A stretch of 64,000 bases of DNA, taken from NCBI RefSeq assembly GCF_014203325.1, contig NZ_JACHIV010000001.1, positions 741,001 through 805,000 on the forward strand, in the 5' to 3' direction. Below are positions 26,912 through 35,315 of this stretch, piece by piece (within the stretch, counting starts at the first letter, position 1; each line of letters begins with the position of its first letter). The position numbers and the translations under genes were made by a program. The notes below the pieces were generated by a model. That model searched no databases. It was not told the origin of the DNA and saw only the letters and a list, made by a program, of their open reading frames with translations. This DNA is from Saccharopolyspora gloriosae. GTDB lineage: Bacteria; Actinomycetota; Actinomycetes; Mycobacteriales; Pseudonocardiaceae.

Positions 26912-27417
26912 GTGAACGGACCGTTCGCCCAACGGGTTTGGACGAACGGTCCGTTCACCCGGTTCTGAGGTGCGCCGAGCGCTCGGTGAGGCACGTGGTT
27001 CGGAGTGAACGGACCGTTTGCCCAACGGGATTGGTCGAACGGTCCGTTCACCCGGTTCTGAGGTGCGCCGAGCGCTCGGTGAGGCACGTGGTTCGGAGTG
27101 AACGGACCGTTCGCCCAACGGGATTGGTCGAACGGTCCGTTCACCTGGTTCGGCAGCGCGGTCGTCCGGGTGCGGACATGGGGTTGGAGTCAACGGGCCG
27201 TTTGCCCAACGGGGTTGGGCGAAGAGTCCGTTCACCCGAGCCGGAGGTGCGCCGAGAGTGCGGTGAGGCGCGTGGTTTCGGAGTCAACGGACCGTTCGTC
27301 CAAGGGGATTGGTCGAACGGTCCGTTCACTCGGTTCGGCAGTGCGGGCGAGCGGTGCGGATGGGGGTGGAGTCAACGGACCGTTCGCCCAACGGGATTGG
27401 GCGAACGGTCCGTTGAC
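26912..27417. repeat. Palindrome array C: six 47-bp inverted repeats
   Basis: Copies at 26912-26958, 27005-27051, 27098-27144, 27189-27235, 27283-27329 and 27371-27417, with regular 88-94 bp spacing. The centre reads CGGGA-type on the plus strand (CGGGT and CGGGG as variants), the reverse polarity of arrays A, B and F. The 46-bp spacers after copies 1 and 2 are identical and the fourth is a diverged version, so the array grew by tandem duplication of a roughly 93-bp unit. It lies between two genes on the same strand, 11 nt after the acylase stop. Confidence 0.97.
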
Positions 27418-27581
27418 TTCGACGGTGGTGCCGGCCTGGCTCGGGGTGATCGCGCGGAGTGGTGGAAAAGCCGTTCGTGGCAAGGCATTCGGCGCAACCG
27501 GATCATGCGGTCGTGGTGTTCCCGGTCGGTGTTCGCGTGCACTAGTCTCGCGGCGGCAGAATCGACGACCTTGGGGGCACC

Positions 27582-27974
27582 TTGGCCACGTGGAACGACA
27601 TTGCCGCATTTGTCCGATCCGAATACCGGGTCATCGAGGACACCGGCGACGAGATCCGAATCCTCATCGAATACGAGGACGACCGCAGCCAGGTCATCAT
27701 GGTCTGCCGCGAAGTGCTGGACAAGCAGGAGGATTGGGTCCAGGTCGCCTCGGTGTGCGGGCTGGTCGCCGACGTCGACCTGCACCTGCTGCTCAAGGAG
27801 ATCGGCGAGACCTCCGTGGTGTGCGGTGCCGTGATCATGGGCGAGCACGTGGTGCTGCGGCATTCGCTGCCGTTGCTGAATCTGGACATCAACGAGTTCC
27901 TCGACCCGCTGCAGTTGGTCGCCGACACCGCCGACCACTTGGAGGAGACGTTCTTCGGCGGCGACGGCTACTGA
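27582..27974 (+). CDS. YbjN/type III-chaperone-like fold protein
   Basis: A 130-residue acidic soluble protein (MATWNDIAAFVRSEYRV...), with alternating strands and helices resembling the YbjN/CesT-like chaperone-fold proteins common in actinobacteria, whose role is unknown. The TTG start at 27582 is chosen because GGGGG lies about seven bases upstream and the frame is otherwise closed. It follows array C and precedes the sulfatase gene. A stem-loop lies 12 nt after its stop. Confidence 0.7.
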   Translation: MATWNDIAAFVRSEYRVIEDTGDEIRILIEYEDDRSQVIMVCREVLDKQEDWVQVASVCGLVADVDLHLLLKEIGETSVVCGAVIMGEHVVLRHSLPLLNLDINEFLDPLQLVADTADHLEETFFGGDGY

Positions 27975-27985
27975 TTCTCCTGGTC

Positions 27986-28007
27986 GCGCGTTCAACGGCG
28001 AACGCGC
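27986..28007 (+). terminator. Stem-loop after the YbjN-like gene
   Basis: GCGCGTTC and GAACGCGC pair across a 6-base loop, 12 bases after the stop codon. There is no U-tract. Confidence 0.45.
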
Positions 28008-28117
28008 CGAGCCGGATCGATTCAACGGTGCAGGACTACCCGATGAGATGCGCCTGATCGTGTTCTGGTCCGGCCGGCATCTTGACTTCTCCGCCGCATT
28101 CCGTGGAAAACGGGAAC

Positions 28118-29788
28118 ATGGCCCGATTCCGCTCCTTTTCCGGATCGTCTCGCGCGCCGCTGGCACTGCTGCTGATCGTCGGAGCGGTGCTCGCCGGGTG
28201 CACCGCCACGCGTCCCGCCGCGCAACCGCGGGTTCCGGCGGGCAAACCGAACGTCGTCATGGTGATGACCGACGACCAGTGGCTCGACAGCATGCGGTTC
28301 ATGCCGAACGTGCAGCGGATCCTCGGGCTCGGCGGGGTCACGTTCGACGAGTACTACGCGTCGTTCCCGCTGTGCTGCCCGTCCCGCTCGACTTTCCTCA
28401 GTGGACAGTTGGCGCACAACAACGGGGTGCGGCACAACGCGGCCCCGCTGGGCGGCTACGACATGCTCGACGAGGCGAACACGCTGCCCGTCTGGATGCA
28501 GCGCGCCGGCTACGCCACCTCGCACATCGGCAAGTACCCCAACGGCTACGGCAAGACCGACGAGACGCACGTGCCGCCGGGCTGGGACGAATGGCGCGGA
28601 TCGGTGGACCCGACCACCTACGACATGTACGGCTACCGGCTCAACGAGAACGGGACGATGCGCACCTACGGAGACCCGTGGGTGCAGGACCCGGCGCTGT
28701 ACCAGACCGACGTGTACCGGGACAAGGGGATCGACTTCATCAACCGGCGGTCCGCCGCAGGTGAGCCGTTCTTCCTCAGCTTGGCCTTCCTCGCCCCGCA
28801 CGGGGAGAACGTGCACGGCGCGCCCACCAACGGCGACTTCTTCCGCGTGGGCCGCGGACCGCGTCCGGCGTTGCGGCACCAGGGCGCGTTCTCCGAGGAG
28901 CAGGTGCCGATCGACCCGTCCTACGGCGAGGCGGACATGAGCGACAAGCCGCGGTTCCTGCAGGAATACCCGTCGATCGCGGTGAACACCGATACCGAGA
29001 TCACCGAGAGCTACCGGCTCCGGCTGGAGTCGCTGCTCGCGGTGGACGAGGCGGTGCAGCGGCTCGTCGACGCGCTGCGCGCGAACGGGCAGCTGGAGAA
29101 CACCTATCTGCTGTTCGCCTCGGACAACGGGTTCTTCTTCGGCCAGCACCGGGTGCCGACGGGCAAGTTCCTGCCGCACGAGGCCGCCGCGCACGTGCCG
29201 TTGCTGATCCGAGGTCCGGGCCTCGCGGCGGGCACGCACGCGCGGGAGCTGAGCACGAACACCGACCTCACCGCGACCATCGCCGACATCGGGCAGGCGG
29301 AACCGACGCTCGCGCTGGACGGGCGGTCGCTGCTGCCGTTCGCGCAGGACCCGCGGCTGCGCACCGGCAGGCCGCTGCTGCACGAGGCGGGGGAGGGCGC
29401 GTTCCACACTCCGGTGCGGCCGGGCGGACCGGGCGGTTCCGGGGCGCCCGCGGAGGACGTGTCCGTCGGGCTCGCGGCGGGAGCGGGTGACCTGGACCAG
29501 GACGGCACGGCCTCGCCCGGTCCGGGCAAGCCGCGCGACGATCACAGCCAGGTGCTCGACGCGGCCTACGAGGCGATCCGCACCGAGCGCTACCTCTACG
29601 TCCGCTACGTCAGCGGGGCCCACGAGCTCTACGACCTCGCGATCGACCCGCACGAGCTGGCTTCGAAGCACGACGACGCCCGCTACGCCGAGGTGCGCGC
29701 GTTCCTCGACGGGCGCCTCGACGAGCTGCAGGATTGCCGCGGCGAAGCCTGCGGCGACCCGATCCCCCCGGCCCCGCAACCGAGCTGA
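28118..29788 (+). CDS. Lipoprotein sulfatase (arylsulfatase family)
   Basis: A 556-residue type I sulfatase anchored as a lipoprotein: signal peptide with lipobox LAGC (Cys28). Metal-binding Asp52 and Asp53 lie in VMTDDQW. The formylglycine motif is CCPSR (86-90), with Cys86 as the residue to be oxidised by a formylglycine-generating enzyme, and the SGQ that follows is also typical. It should hydrolyse sulfate esters outside the membrane; whether the substrate is a glycan or a small molecule is unknown. The ATG at 28118 is favoured by GGAAAACGGGAAC upstream and by the signal peptide position. Confidence 0.9.
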   Translation: MARFRSFSGSSRAPLALLLIVGAVLAGCTATRPAAQPRVPAGKPNVVMVMTDDQWLDSMRFMPNVQRILGLGGVTFDEYYASFPLCCPSRSTFLSGQLAHNNGVRHNAAPLGGYDMLDEANTLPVWMQRAGYATSHIGKYPNGYGKTDETHVPPGWDEWRGSVDPTTYDMYGYRLNENGTMRTYGDPWVQDPALYQTDVYRDKGIDFINRRSAAGEPFFLSLAFLAPHGENVHGAPTNGDFFRVGRGPRPALRHQGAFSEEQVPIDPSYGEADMSDKPRFLQEYPSIAVNTDTEITESYRLRLESLLAVDEAVQRLVDALRANGQLENTYLLFASDNGFFFGQHRVPTGKFLPHEAAAHVPLLIRGPGLAAGTHARELSTNTDLTATIADIGQAEPTLALDGRSLLPFAQDPRLRTGRPLLHEAGEGAFHTPVRPGGPGGSGAPAEDVSVGLAAGAGDLDQDGTASPGPGKPRDDHSQVLDAAYEAIRTERYLYVRYVSGAHELYDLAIDPHELASKHDDARYAEVRAFLDGRLDELQDCRGEACGDPIPPAPQPS

Positions 29789-29840
29789 CCCGAACCACCG
29801 CGCACCGTGCTCACCTGACCGGACCTCACCCACCCAACTG

Positions 29841-29927
29841 CCGCAATTTCGCGAGAAATCGCACGACGGGACCAAGGAAACCGCAGTTCACGGCTCCGGA
29901 GGTGAACGATTTCTCGCGAAATTGCGG
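29841..29927. terminator. Long perfect stem-loop between sulfatase and lysS
   Basis: The arms 29841-29861 and 29907-29927 are exact reverse complements over 21 bases, starting CCGCAATTTCGCGAG, around a 45-base loop. It sits between convergent genes. It is much more A/T-rich than its surroundings. The layout matches the 20221-20306 element, and both contain GAGAAATCGC. Confidence 0.65.
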
Positions 29928-30028
29928 GGGCCTCGCCACCGGGGAGCACCAGTCGGGGGACCGTGGTTCGGGGAGTCGTCCAGCGGCGTGGCCAGGTGGG
30001 TGCGACGGCACCCACCTGGGCCGCGAGG

Positions 30029-31528
30029 TCAGTTCGGCTTGACCATCGGGAACAGGATGGTGTCCCGGATGCCCCTGCCGGTGAACGCCATCAGCATCCG
30101 GTCGATCCCGATGCCCACACCGCCGGTGGGCGGCATGCCGTATTCGAGGGCGCGCAGGAAGTCCTCGTCGAGCTGCATGGCCTCGGCGTCGCCGCCCGCG
30201 GCCATCAGCGACTGCTCGGTGAGCCTGCGCCGCTGCTCCACCGGGTCGACGAGCTCGGAGAACCCGGTGCCGAGCTCCATGCCGAACCCGATCAGGTCCC
30301 ACTTTTCGGTCAGCAGCGGATCGTCCCGGTGCTGCCGGGTGAGCGGGCTCGTCTCCAGCGGGAAGTCCCGGACGAACGTGGGAACCACCAGCGTGTGCTC
30401 GACGAGCTCCTCGAACAGGTGCTCCACCAGCTTGCCCGGACCCCACGACGGGTCCCACGCGATCTCCTTCGCGTCGGCCAGCTCGCGCAGCGCCTCGACG
30501 GGCGTGCGCGGGGTGATCTCGGTGCCGAGCGCTTCGCCGACGGAGCCGTAGAGCGTGATCGACGGCCACTCGCCGCCCAGGTCGATGTCCCCGTGCTCGG
30601 GGTGGCGCACCACGAAGTCGCCGAACACGGCCTTGGCGGCCTGCCGGAAGAGTTCTGCGGTGAGCTCGGCGGCCGTGTCGTAGTCGCCGTAGGCCTCGTA
30701 GAACTCCAGCATCGTGAACTCGGGGTTGTGCGTGGAGTCCGCGCCCTCGTTGCGGAAGTTGCGATTGATCTCGAAGACCTTCTCCACGCCGCCGACGACG
30801 AGCCGCTTCAGGTACAGCTCGGGCGCGATGCGCAGGTACAGGTCGAGGTCGTAGGCGTTGATGTGCGTGGTGAACGGCCGGGCCGTGGCGCCGCCGTGCA
30901 CCTGCTGCAGCATCGGGGTCTCGACTTCGAGGTAGTCGCGGTCGAGCAGCACCGAGCGCAGCGCCTGCACCGCCTTGCCGCGCTGCTGCACCAGCTGCCG
31001 CGCCTCGGGGTTGACGATCAGGTCGACGTAGCGCTGCCGCACCCGCGCCTCGGGATCGGTGAGCCCCTTGTGCTTCTCCGGCAGCGGGCGCAGGCACTTC
31101 GAGGTCAGCGCCCACTCGTCGGCCATGATCGAGAGCTCGCCGCGCTTGGAGGTGATCACCTCACCGGTGATGCCGACGTGGTCCCCGAGGTCGATCTCGG
31201 CCTTCCACGCGTCCAGCGACTCGGCGCCGACCTTGTCCAGCGCGAGCATGATCTGGATGGAGCCGCTGTCGTCGCGGATGGTGGCGAAGCACAGCTTGCC
31301 GCCGGTGCGGTACAGCATCACCCGGCCGGTGACCGACACGCGGTCCCCGGTGGCCACGTCGGGTTCGAGCCCGTCGTGCTCCTCGCGGACGGGACCGATC
31401 GAGGTGGTGCGCGGATAGCCGACCGGGTAGGGGTCGACTCCGTTCTCCCGCAGCCGGTCCAGCTTCTCCCGCCGGATGCGCATCTGCTCCGGGAGGTCCT
31501 CGTGATTCTCGTCCACCGCTTCACTCAC
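30029..31528 (-). CDS. lysS: Lysyl-tRNA synthetase, class II
   Basis: A 499-residue class II lysine-tRNA ligase. An N-terminal OB-fold anticodon-binding domain (about 60-160) precedes the catalytic core with FRNEGADSTHNPEFTMLE (motif 2) and GIGIDRMLM (motif 3). I choose the GTG at 31528, which gives the usual family length; an open frame continues 30 codons upstream without a convincing start. In many actinobacteria lysS neighbours lsr2; here the two are 30 kb apart. It may share a transcript with the upstream methyltransferase gene, 100 nt away on the same strand. Confidence 0.95.
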   Translation of the reverse strand: MSEAVDENHEDLPEQMRIRREKLDRLRENGVDPYPVGYPRTTSIGPVREEHDGLEPDVATGDRVSVTGRVMLYRTGGKLCFATIRDDSGSIQIMLALDKVGAESLDAWKAEIDLGDHVGITGEVITSKRGELSIMADEWALTSKCLRPLPEKHKGLTDPEARVRQRYVDLIVNPEARQLVQQRGKAVQALRSVLLDRDYLEVETPMLQQVHGGATARPFTTHINAYDLDLYLRIAPELYLKRLVVGGVEKVFEINRNFRNEGADSTHNPEFTMLEFYEAYGDYDTAAELTAELFRQAAKAVFGDFVVRHPEHGDIDLGGEWPSITLYGSVGEALGTEITPRTPVEALRELADAKEIAWDPSWGPGKLVEHLFEELVEHTLVVPTFVRDFPLETSPLTRQHRDDPLLTEKWDLIGFGMELGTGFSELVDPVEQRRRLTEQSLMAAGGDAEAMQLDEDFLRALEYGMPPTGGVGIGIDRMLMAFTGRGIRDTILFPMVKPN

Positions 31529-31628
31529 GCGGCCATGGTATCGGCCCAGCTCATCAGCCTGGCCGGGGTGTCGGTCCCGCGTCGGCGGCGCTGCTCGGGG
31601 CGCGTCGCCGGCGAGCACGTCCGGTCGC

Positions 31629-32495
31629 TCAAGGCTTCCGGGCGATGCCGCCGAATTCCCAGATCTTTCCCTCCAGCTCCGGGCGGGACGGGATCTCGTG
31701 GTCGAACGGCGAGTCCACCGGCCGCTGCTCGGCGTCGGGCCGCCACCGCGTGATGTCGACCAGTCCGGGCGCCACGACGTCGAGCCCGTCGAAGTAGGCG
31801 GTGACCTCCGCCTCGCTGCGGACGCGGCCCCACGTGGTCTGCTCCGTCATGAAGCGGGTGAGGAAGTCGGCGGCGCCCGCGTCGTCGCTGACCAGGTGCG
31901 ACATCATCAGGTGGCTGCCGCGGGGGACCGTGTCGAGCATGGCGGCGACGGCCCGGTCCGGTCGCGCCTCGTCGGGCAGGCAGTGCAGCACCGACACGTA
32001 GAGCACCGCCACCGGTTCGTCGAAGTCGATGAGCCGCCGCGTCGCCGGGTCTTCCAGCACCGCGCCGGGCCGCGCCATGTCGGCCTGGATGACCGTGGTC
32101 CGCTGGTCCTCCGACAGCAGCGCCCGGCCGTGCGCGAGCACCACGGGATCGTTGTCGACGTAGACGACCCGGCCTTCCGGGTTCTCCCGCTGCGCCACCT
32201 GGTGCACGTTGAGCTGCGTGGGCAGGCCGCTGCCGAAGTCGATGAACTGCCGGATCCCCGCCTCGCGGGCCAGGTACCGGACCCCGCGGCCGAGGAAGGC
32301 CCGGTTGGCGCGCGCCGTGGCGACGATGTCCGGCACGCCGTCGAGCATCGCGTGCGTCGCCTCGCGGTCGACGCGGAAGTTGTCCTTGCCGCCGACCGCG
32401 TAGTCGTAGATCCGGGCCACGCTGGGCACCGAGGTGTCCACCTCGGGCGGCACCGGGCGGGAGCTCGCCGGGGCGGGGAGCTGATCGTCGGTCAT
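31629..32495 (-). CDS. SAM-dependent methyltransferase of the DUF574 group
   Basis: A 288-residue protein with the features of an actinomycete-specific methyltransferase family: VARIYDYAVGGKDNFRVDR near the N-terminus, FIDFGSGLPT (SAM motif I, about 90-100), VVYVDNDPVVLAHGRALL (motif II) and VLYVSVLHCLPD. The family is greatly expanded in streptomycetes and pseudonocardia-like genera; substrates are unknown. The ATG at 32495 has GGAG about 13 bases upstream and matches the usual start of the family; the open frame further upstream, reaching 32708, is not coding. Confidence 0.85.
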   Translation of the reverse strand: MTDDQLPAPASSRPVPPEVDTSVPSVARIYDYAVGGKDNFRVDREATHAMLDGVPDIVATARANRAFLGRGVRYLAREAGIRQFIDFGSGLPTQLNVHQVAQRENPEGRVVYVDNDPVVLAHGRALLSEDQRTTVIQADMARPGAVLEDPATRRLIDFDEPVAVLYVSVLHCLPDEARPDRAVAAMLDTVPRGSHLMMSHLVSDDAGAADFLTRFMTEQTTWGRVRSEAEVTAYFDGLDVVAPGLVDITRWRPDAEQRPVDSPFDHEIPSRPELEGKIWEFGGIARKP

Positions 32496-32697
32496 CTTCG
32501 TCGGGGCTCCTCGGTACGGGGGCGGCGATCGTGATGATCTTGAGGAAGCGTAGCGCCGCCCGCTGTCGCGGGACGAGCGTTCCGGTGCGGTGAGGGCGAA
32601 ATCGGCCACCGGGCGCAGCGTCGGCTCGTCACCCGGCTGATCGCCCGCTGCGGTATCCGGCGCATCGGCGGGACGTTCCCGCGAGGTCCGCTTCCAG

Positions 32698-32739
32698 GAT
32701 TTATCCACGTGGGGTAACTTTTATTCAGATGGATAAATC
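32698..32739 (+). promoter_or_regulatory. Inverted-repeat operator upstream of a TetR gene
   Basis: GATTTATCCA (32698-32707) and TGGATAAATC (32730-32739) are exact reverse complements separated by 22 bases. The right half-site is immediately followed by the gene's AAGGAGG ribosome site. A/T-rich dyads like this stand out in the GC-rich background. Auto-repression by the adjacent TetR protein is the natural inference. Confidence 0.65.
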
Positions 32740-32750
32740 AAGGAGGCGGC

Positions 32751-33347
32751 GTGGAACGCTCGATCACGAGCACGGCCCGGCGGGAACAGATCGTGCGGGC
32801 GGCGATCGACACGATCGCCGAAGTGGGTTACGCGCGTGCCTCGTTCGCGCGCATCACCGAACGCGCCGGGCTGAGCAGCCCGCGGATGATCTCCTACCAC
32901 TTCGCCGGCAAGGACGACTTGATCCGGCAGATCGCGCACGACGTCTTCGACGCGGGCGCCCGCTACATCCACGAACGCACCGAGCGGGAGAGCACCGCCA
33001 CCGGCCGGTTGCGGGCCTACCTGCAGGCCAACCTCCGCTTCCTGCGGGACCACCCGCGCGACCTGGTGGCGCTGGCGGAGATCGGGCCGCACCTGCGCAC
33101 CGGGGCCGGCGAGCCGCACACCTCGTCGAGCACGCAGGAGTTCAGCGTGCGCAGCCTGGAAGAGATGCTCGCGAACGGAGTGAGCTCCGGGGAGTTCCGC
33201 GAGTTCGACCCGCGGGCGATGGCCGTGCTGATCCGCAGCGCCGTCGACGCCGCCGCCCAACGGCTGCGCGACGATCCGGGGTTCGACTTCGACGGCTACA
33301 CCCGCGAAGTCGTCGACGCCTTCACCCGCGCCACCGAACAGGATTGA
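32751..33347 (+). CDS. TetR-family transcriptional regulator
   Basis: A 198-residue repressor with the N-terminal TetR helix-turn-helix (about 8-55: REQIVRAAIDTIAEVGYARASFARIT ... YHFAGKDDL) and a helical ligand/dimer domain. The GTG at 32751 follows a near-perfect AAGGAGG at ideal spacing. A 10-bp inverted repeat just upstream is the likely self-operator. The membrane protein gene 22 nt downstream is probably co-transcribed and may be its main target. Confidence 0.9.
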   Translation: MERSITSTARREQIVRAAIDTIAEVGYARASFARITERAGLSSPRMISYHFAGKDDLIRQIAHDVFDAGARYIHERTERESTATGRLRAYLQANLRFLRDHPRDLVALAEIGPHLRTGAGEPHTSSSTQEFSVRSLEEMLANGVSSGEFREFDPRAMAVLIRSAVDAAAQRLRDDPGFDFDGYTREVVDAFTRATEQD

Positions 33348-33369
33348 TCCGTCCATGGGGGAGAACACG

Positions 33370-34026
33370 ATGCGACGACGACCGTGGATCGGGTTGCTGA
33401 CCGGCGCGATGCTGTACGAGTTCATCGGGCCGCTGATCGTCTTCTACGGAGCCCGCGCGCTCGGTGTCGACCAGCTGGTGGCGCTGCTGCTCGGCTCCGC
33501 GTTGTCGCTGGCGGGGGCCGTGCAGCAGATCCGCGTCGAGCGGCGGCTCAGCGGAGTGACGATCTTCGTGCTCGCCACGATGCTGCTGACGGTGGGGATG
33601 TCGTTCGTGGCGGGCAGCCCCCGGGTGCTGCTGGTTCGCGACGCCTGGGGCACGGCCGCGCTCGGGCTGTGGTTGCTGATCACGTTGTTCCTCCGGCGGC
33701 CGTTCCTCTACGAAGGCACCCGGCTCGTGTCCGATCGCGAACAGCGCGAGGCCTGGGCGGCGAGCTGGGCGAGTTCCGCTCCGCTGCGGCGGTTGCTGCG
33801 GGCGGGCACCGCGATCTGCGGATGCGCGTTCCTCGTCGACGCCGCGCTGCGGGTGCTGATGGCGATCTACCTGCCGATCGACGTGGTGCCGCTGCTGGAC
33901 GACGTGCTGCTGGTGGTCACATTGCTGGCGCTGGTCGTAGCGCTGCGGAAGGGCGGGCGTGCCTACCTGCGCGGGCGCGGGCTCCGGCTCGACGGCCCGG
34001 AACTCGTCCCGCATCCGCCGGCATGA
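33370..34026 (+). CDS. Integral membrane protein, VC0807-like
   Basis: A 218-residue protein with about six hydrophobic segments (MRRRPWIGLLTGAMLYEFIGP at the start; YEFIGPLIVFYGAR and TAALGLWLLITLFLRRPF are notable). It resembles the VC0807-type family of unknown function, in which a conserved arginine/proline motif (RRPFLYE) follows a transmembrane helix. GGGGAG sits about seven bases before the ATG at 33370, favouring it over an ATG 15 bases earlier. It follows the TetR gene closely and is likely part of its regulon. One palindrome copy lies 16 nt after its stop. Confidence 0.6.
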   Translation: MRRRPWIGLLTGAMLYEFIGPLIVFYGARALGVDQLVALLLGSALSLAGAVQQIRVERRLSGVTIFVLATMLLTVGMSFVAGSPRVLLVRDAWGTAALGLWLLITLFLRRPFLYEGTRLVSDREQREAWAASWASSAPLRRLLRAGTAICGCAFLVDAALRVLMAIYLPIDVVPLLDDVLLVVTLLALVVALRKGGRAYLRGRGLRLDGPELVPHPPA

Positions 34027-34042
34027 CGACGCCACGGCAGGA

Positions 34043-34089
34043 GTGAACGGACCGTTCGTCCAACGGGACGGGACGAACGGTCCGTTCAC
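34043..34089. repeat. Palindrome D: single 47-bp inverted repeat
   Basis: One copy with a CGGGA-type centre on the plus strand (the inner arm is altered to GGACGGGACG). It is 16 nt after the membrane-protein stop and 21 nt before the CPBP protease stop, between convergent genes. This is the only locus in the window with a solitary copy. Confidence 0.95.
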
Positions 34090-34110
34090 TCCAGGAGACC
34101 CCGGCCGTTC

Positions 34111-35022
34111 TCAGGAAGTCGGAGTCGTTTCGCCGCGGTAGCCGAGCTTGCCGCGCGTCGCGACGATCAGCACCAGGCCCACCGTTCCCCAGGCGATCAG
34201 CTGGATGTGCGTCGAGTCCTGGCTCGGATCGACCCCGGGGAACATCTCCGTCCACGCCACGGAGAAGAAGTTGTTCACCCCGACGTGCAAGATCATGGCC
34301 AGCGGCAGGCTCTCGCCGGTGCGGTTGAACACCCACGTGATCACGAAGCTGAACACGACGGCCGCCAGCACGAACTCGACCGGCTGCGTCCAGTGGACGT
34401 GCGGATACCCGGCCCAGTCGGTGAGGAACAGCGGCAGGTGCCACGCGCCCCACAGCACCCCGAGGATCACGGTGCCCAGCAGCGGGCCGAACCGCGGCTG
34501 AATTCGGGGCAGCGCGAAGTCCCGCCAACCCGGCTCCTCGGCCAGACCGGTCGTGAGCAGCTGGAACACCAGGGCGGGCAGGTACGCCGCGAGCACCCAC
34601 ATCGGCGGTGCCTGGACCTGCCAGCCGGAGAACGGCAGGCTCACCGCGCTCAGCAGCAGCGGCACGCCGACGATCAGCGACACGTACCAGCGCCAGTTCA
34701 CGTTCCACCGGAACAGCCTGCCCACCCAGTGGCGCACCCCGTCCCGGCCATCGCTGAGGGCCGTGACCAGGAACGCGGCCGCGATCGGGCCGAGGTAGGC
34801 GCCGGGCAGCAGCGCCAGCAGCTGCGGGCTGCCGAGGACCTCGGGGAAGCGGAAGCCCACCAACCCCATGCCCTGCTCGGACAAGACGTAGGGGATCCAC
34901 GCGACCCAGCTGAGCCCGAAGGCGAGGGTGAAGAAGCTGACCAGCGGGTTCCGCGCGATGAGGCCGCGGATGCCCGGGCGGGCGCGGCGCTGCTCGTCGT
35001 TCGCCGGGGTGTGGATGACCAC
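34111..35022 (-). CDS. CPBP-family intramembrane metalloprotease (CAAX/Abi type)
   Basis: A 303-residue membrane protein with about eight spans. The CPBP motifs are present: EE-x3-R as Glu162, Glu163 and Arg167 in AEEPGWRDF, His195 in GAWHLPLF, and His246 with Asn250 in LHVGVNNFF. These residues form the metal/active site of Rce1-like proteases; bacterial members process peptides or give bacteriocin immunity. The GTG at 35022 follows GGAAGGAACC. It diverges from a two-component system, with an 18-bp palindrome in the gap, so it may be one of that system's targets. Confidence 0.87.
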   Translation of the reverse strand: MVIHTPANDEQRRARPGIRGLIARNPLVSFFTLAFGLSWVAWIPYVLSEQGMGLVGFRFPEVLGSPQLLALLPGAYLGPIAAAFLVTALSDGRDGVRHWVGRLFRWNVNWRWYVSLIVGVPLLLSAVSLPFSGWQVQAPPMWVLAAYLPALVFQLLTTGLAEEPGWRDFALPRIQPRFGPLLGTVILGVLWGAWHLPLFLTDWAGYPHVHWTQPVEFVLAAVVFSFVITWVFNRTGESLPLAMILHVGVNNFFSVAWTEMFPGVDPSQDSTHIQLIAWGTVGLVLIVATRGKLGYRGETTPTS

Positions 35023-35229
35023 GACGGTTCCTTCCTGCGAGAGGTGCGTCGCCCCGGACCGGGACGACGAATGTCCGTGTGCGGACCGCGATCGTGCTCC
35101 GGCGCGGGAGGACGTTCGCGCCGAGCGGTGAGGGGAATCCCCGGCCGCACGCATCGCCCGGCCGGTCCGACGAATTCGAGATTAGGGAGATTCCCGTTGC
35201 GCCACAGCGGTTCCCGCTCCCCGAACCGC

Positions 35230-35247
35230 GGTGTAGCCAGCTACACC
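35230..35247. promoter_or_regulatory. 18-bp palindromic operator candidate
   Basis: GGTGTAGC-CA-GCTACACC is a perfect 8+8 inverted repeat. It lies 69 bp before the kinase gene start at 35316 and about 210 bp upstream of the divergent CPBP protease. Binding by the encoded NarL-type response regulator is plausible but unproven. Confidence 0.55.
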
Positions 35248-35315
35248 CCCGGCGGGGCGCCGAGTAGAGTTCCGCGGTGTCGTCGCACGTCACGGCGGCC
35301 GCACACGGGGGCAGG

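Noticed and set aside
26912..27417. CRISPR array, suggested by about 47-bp repeats with about 46-bp spacers
   Set aside because: The repeats are near-perfect palindromes present at many intergenic loci, spacers are partly identical to each other, and no cas genes are present.
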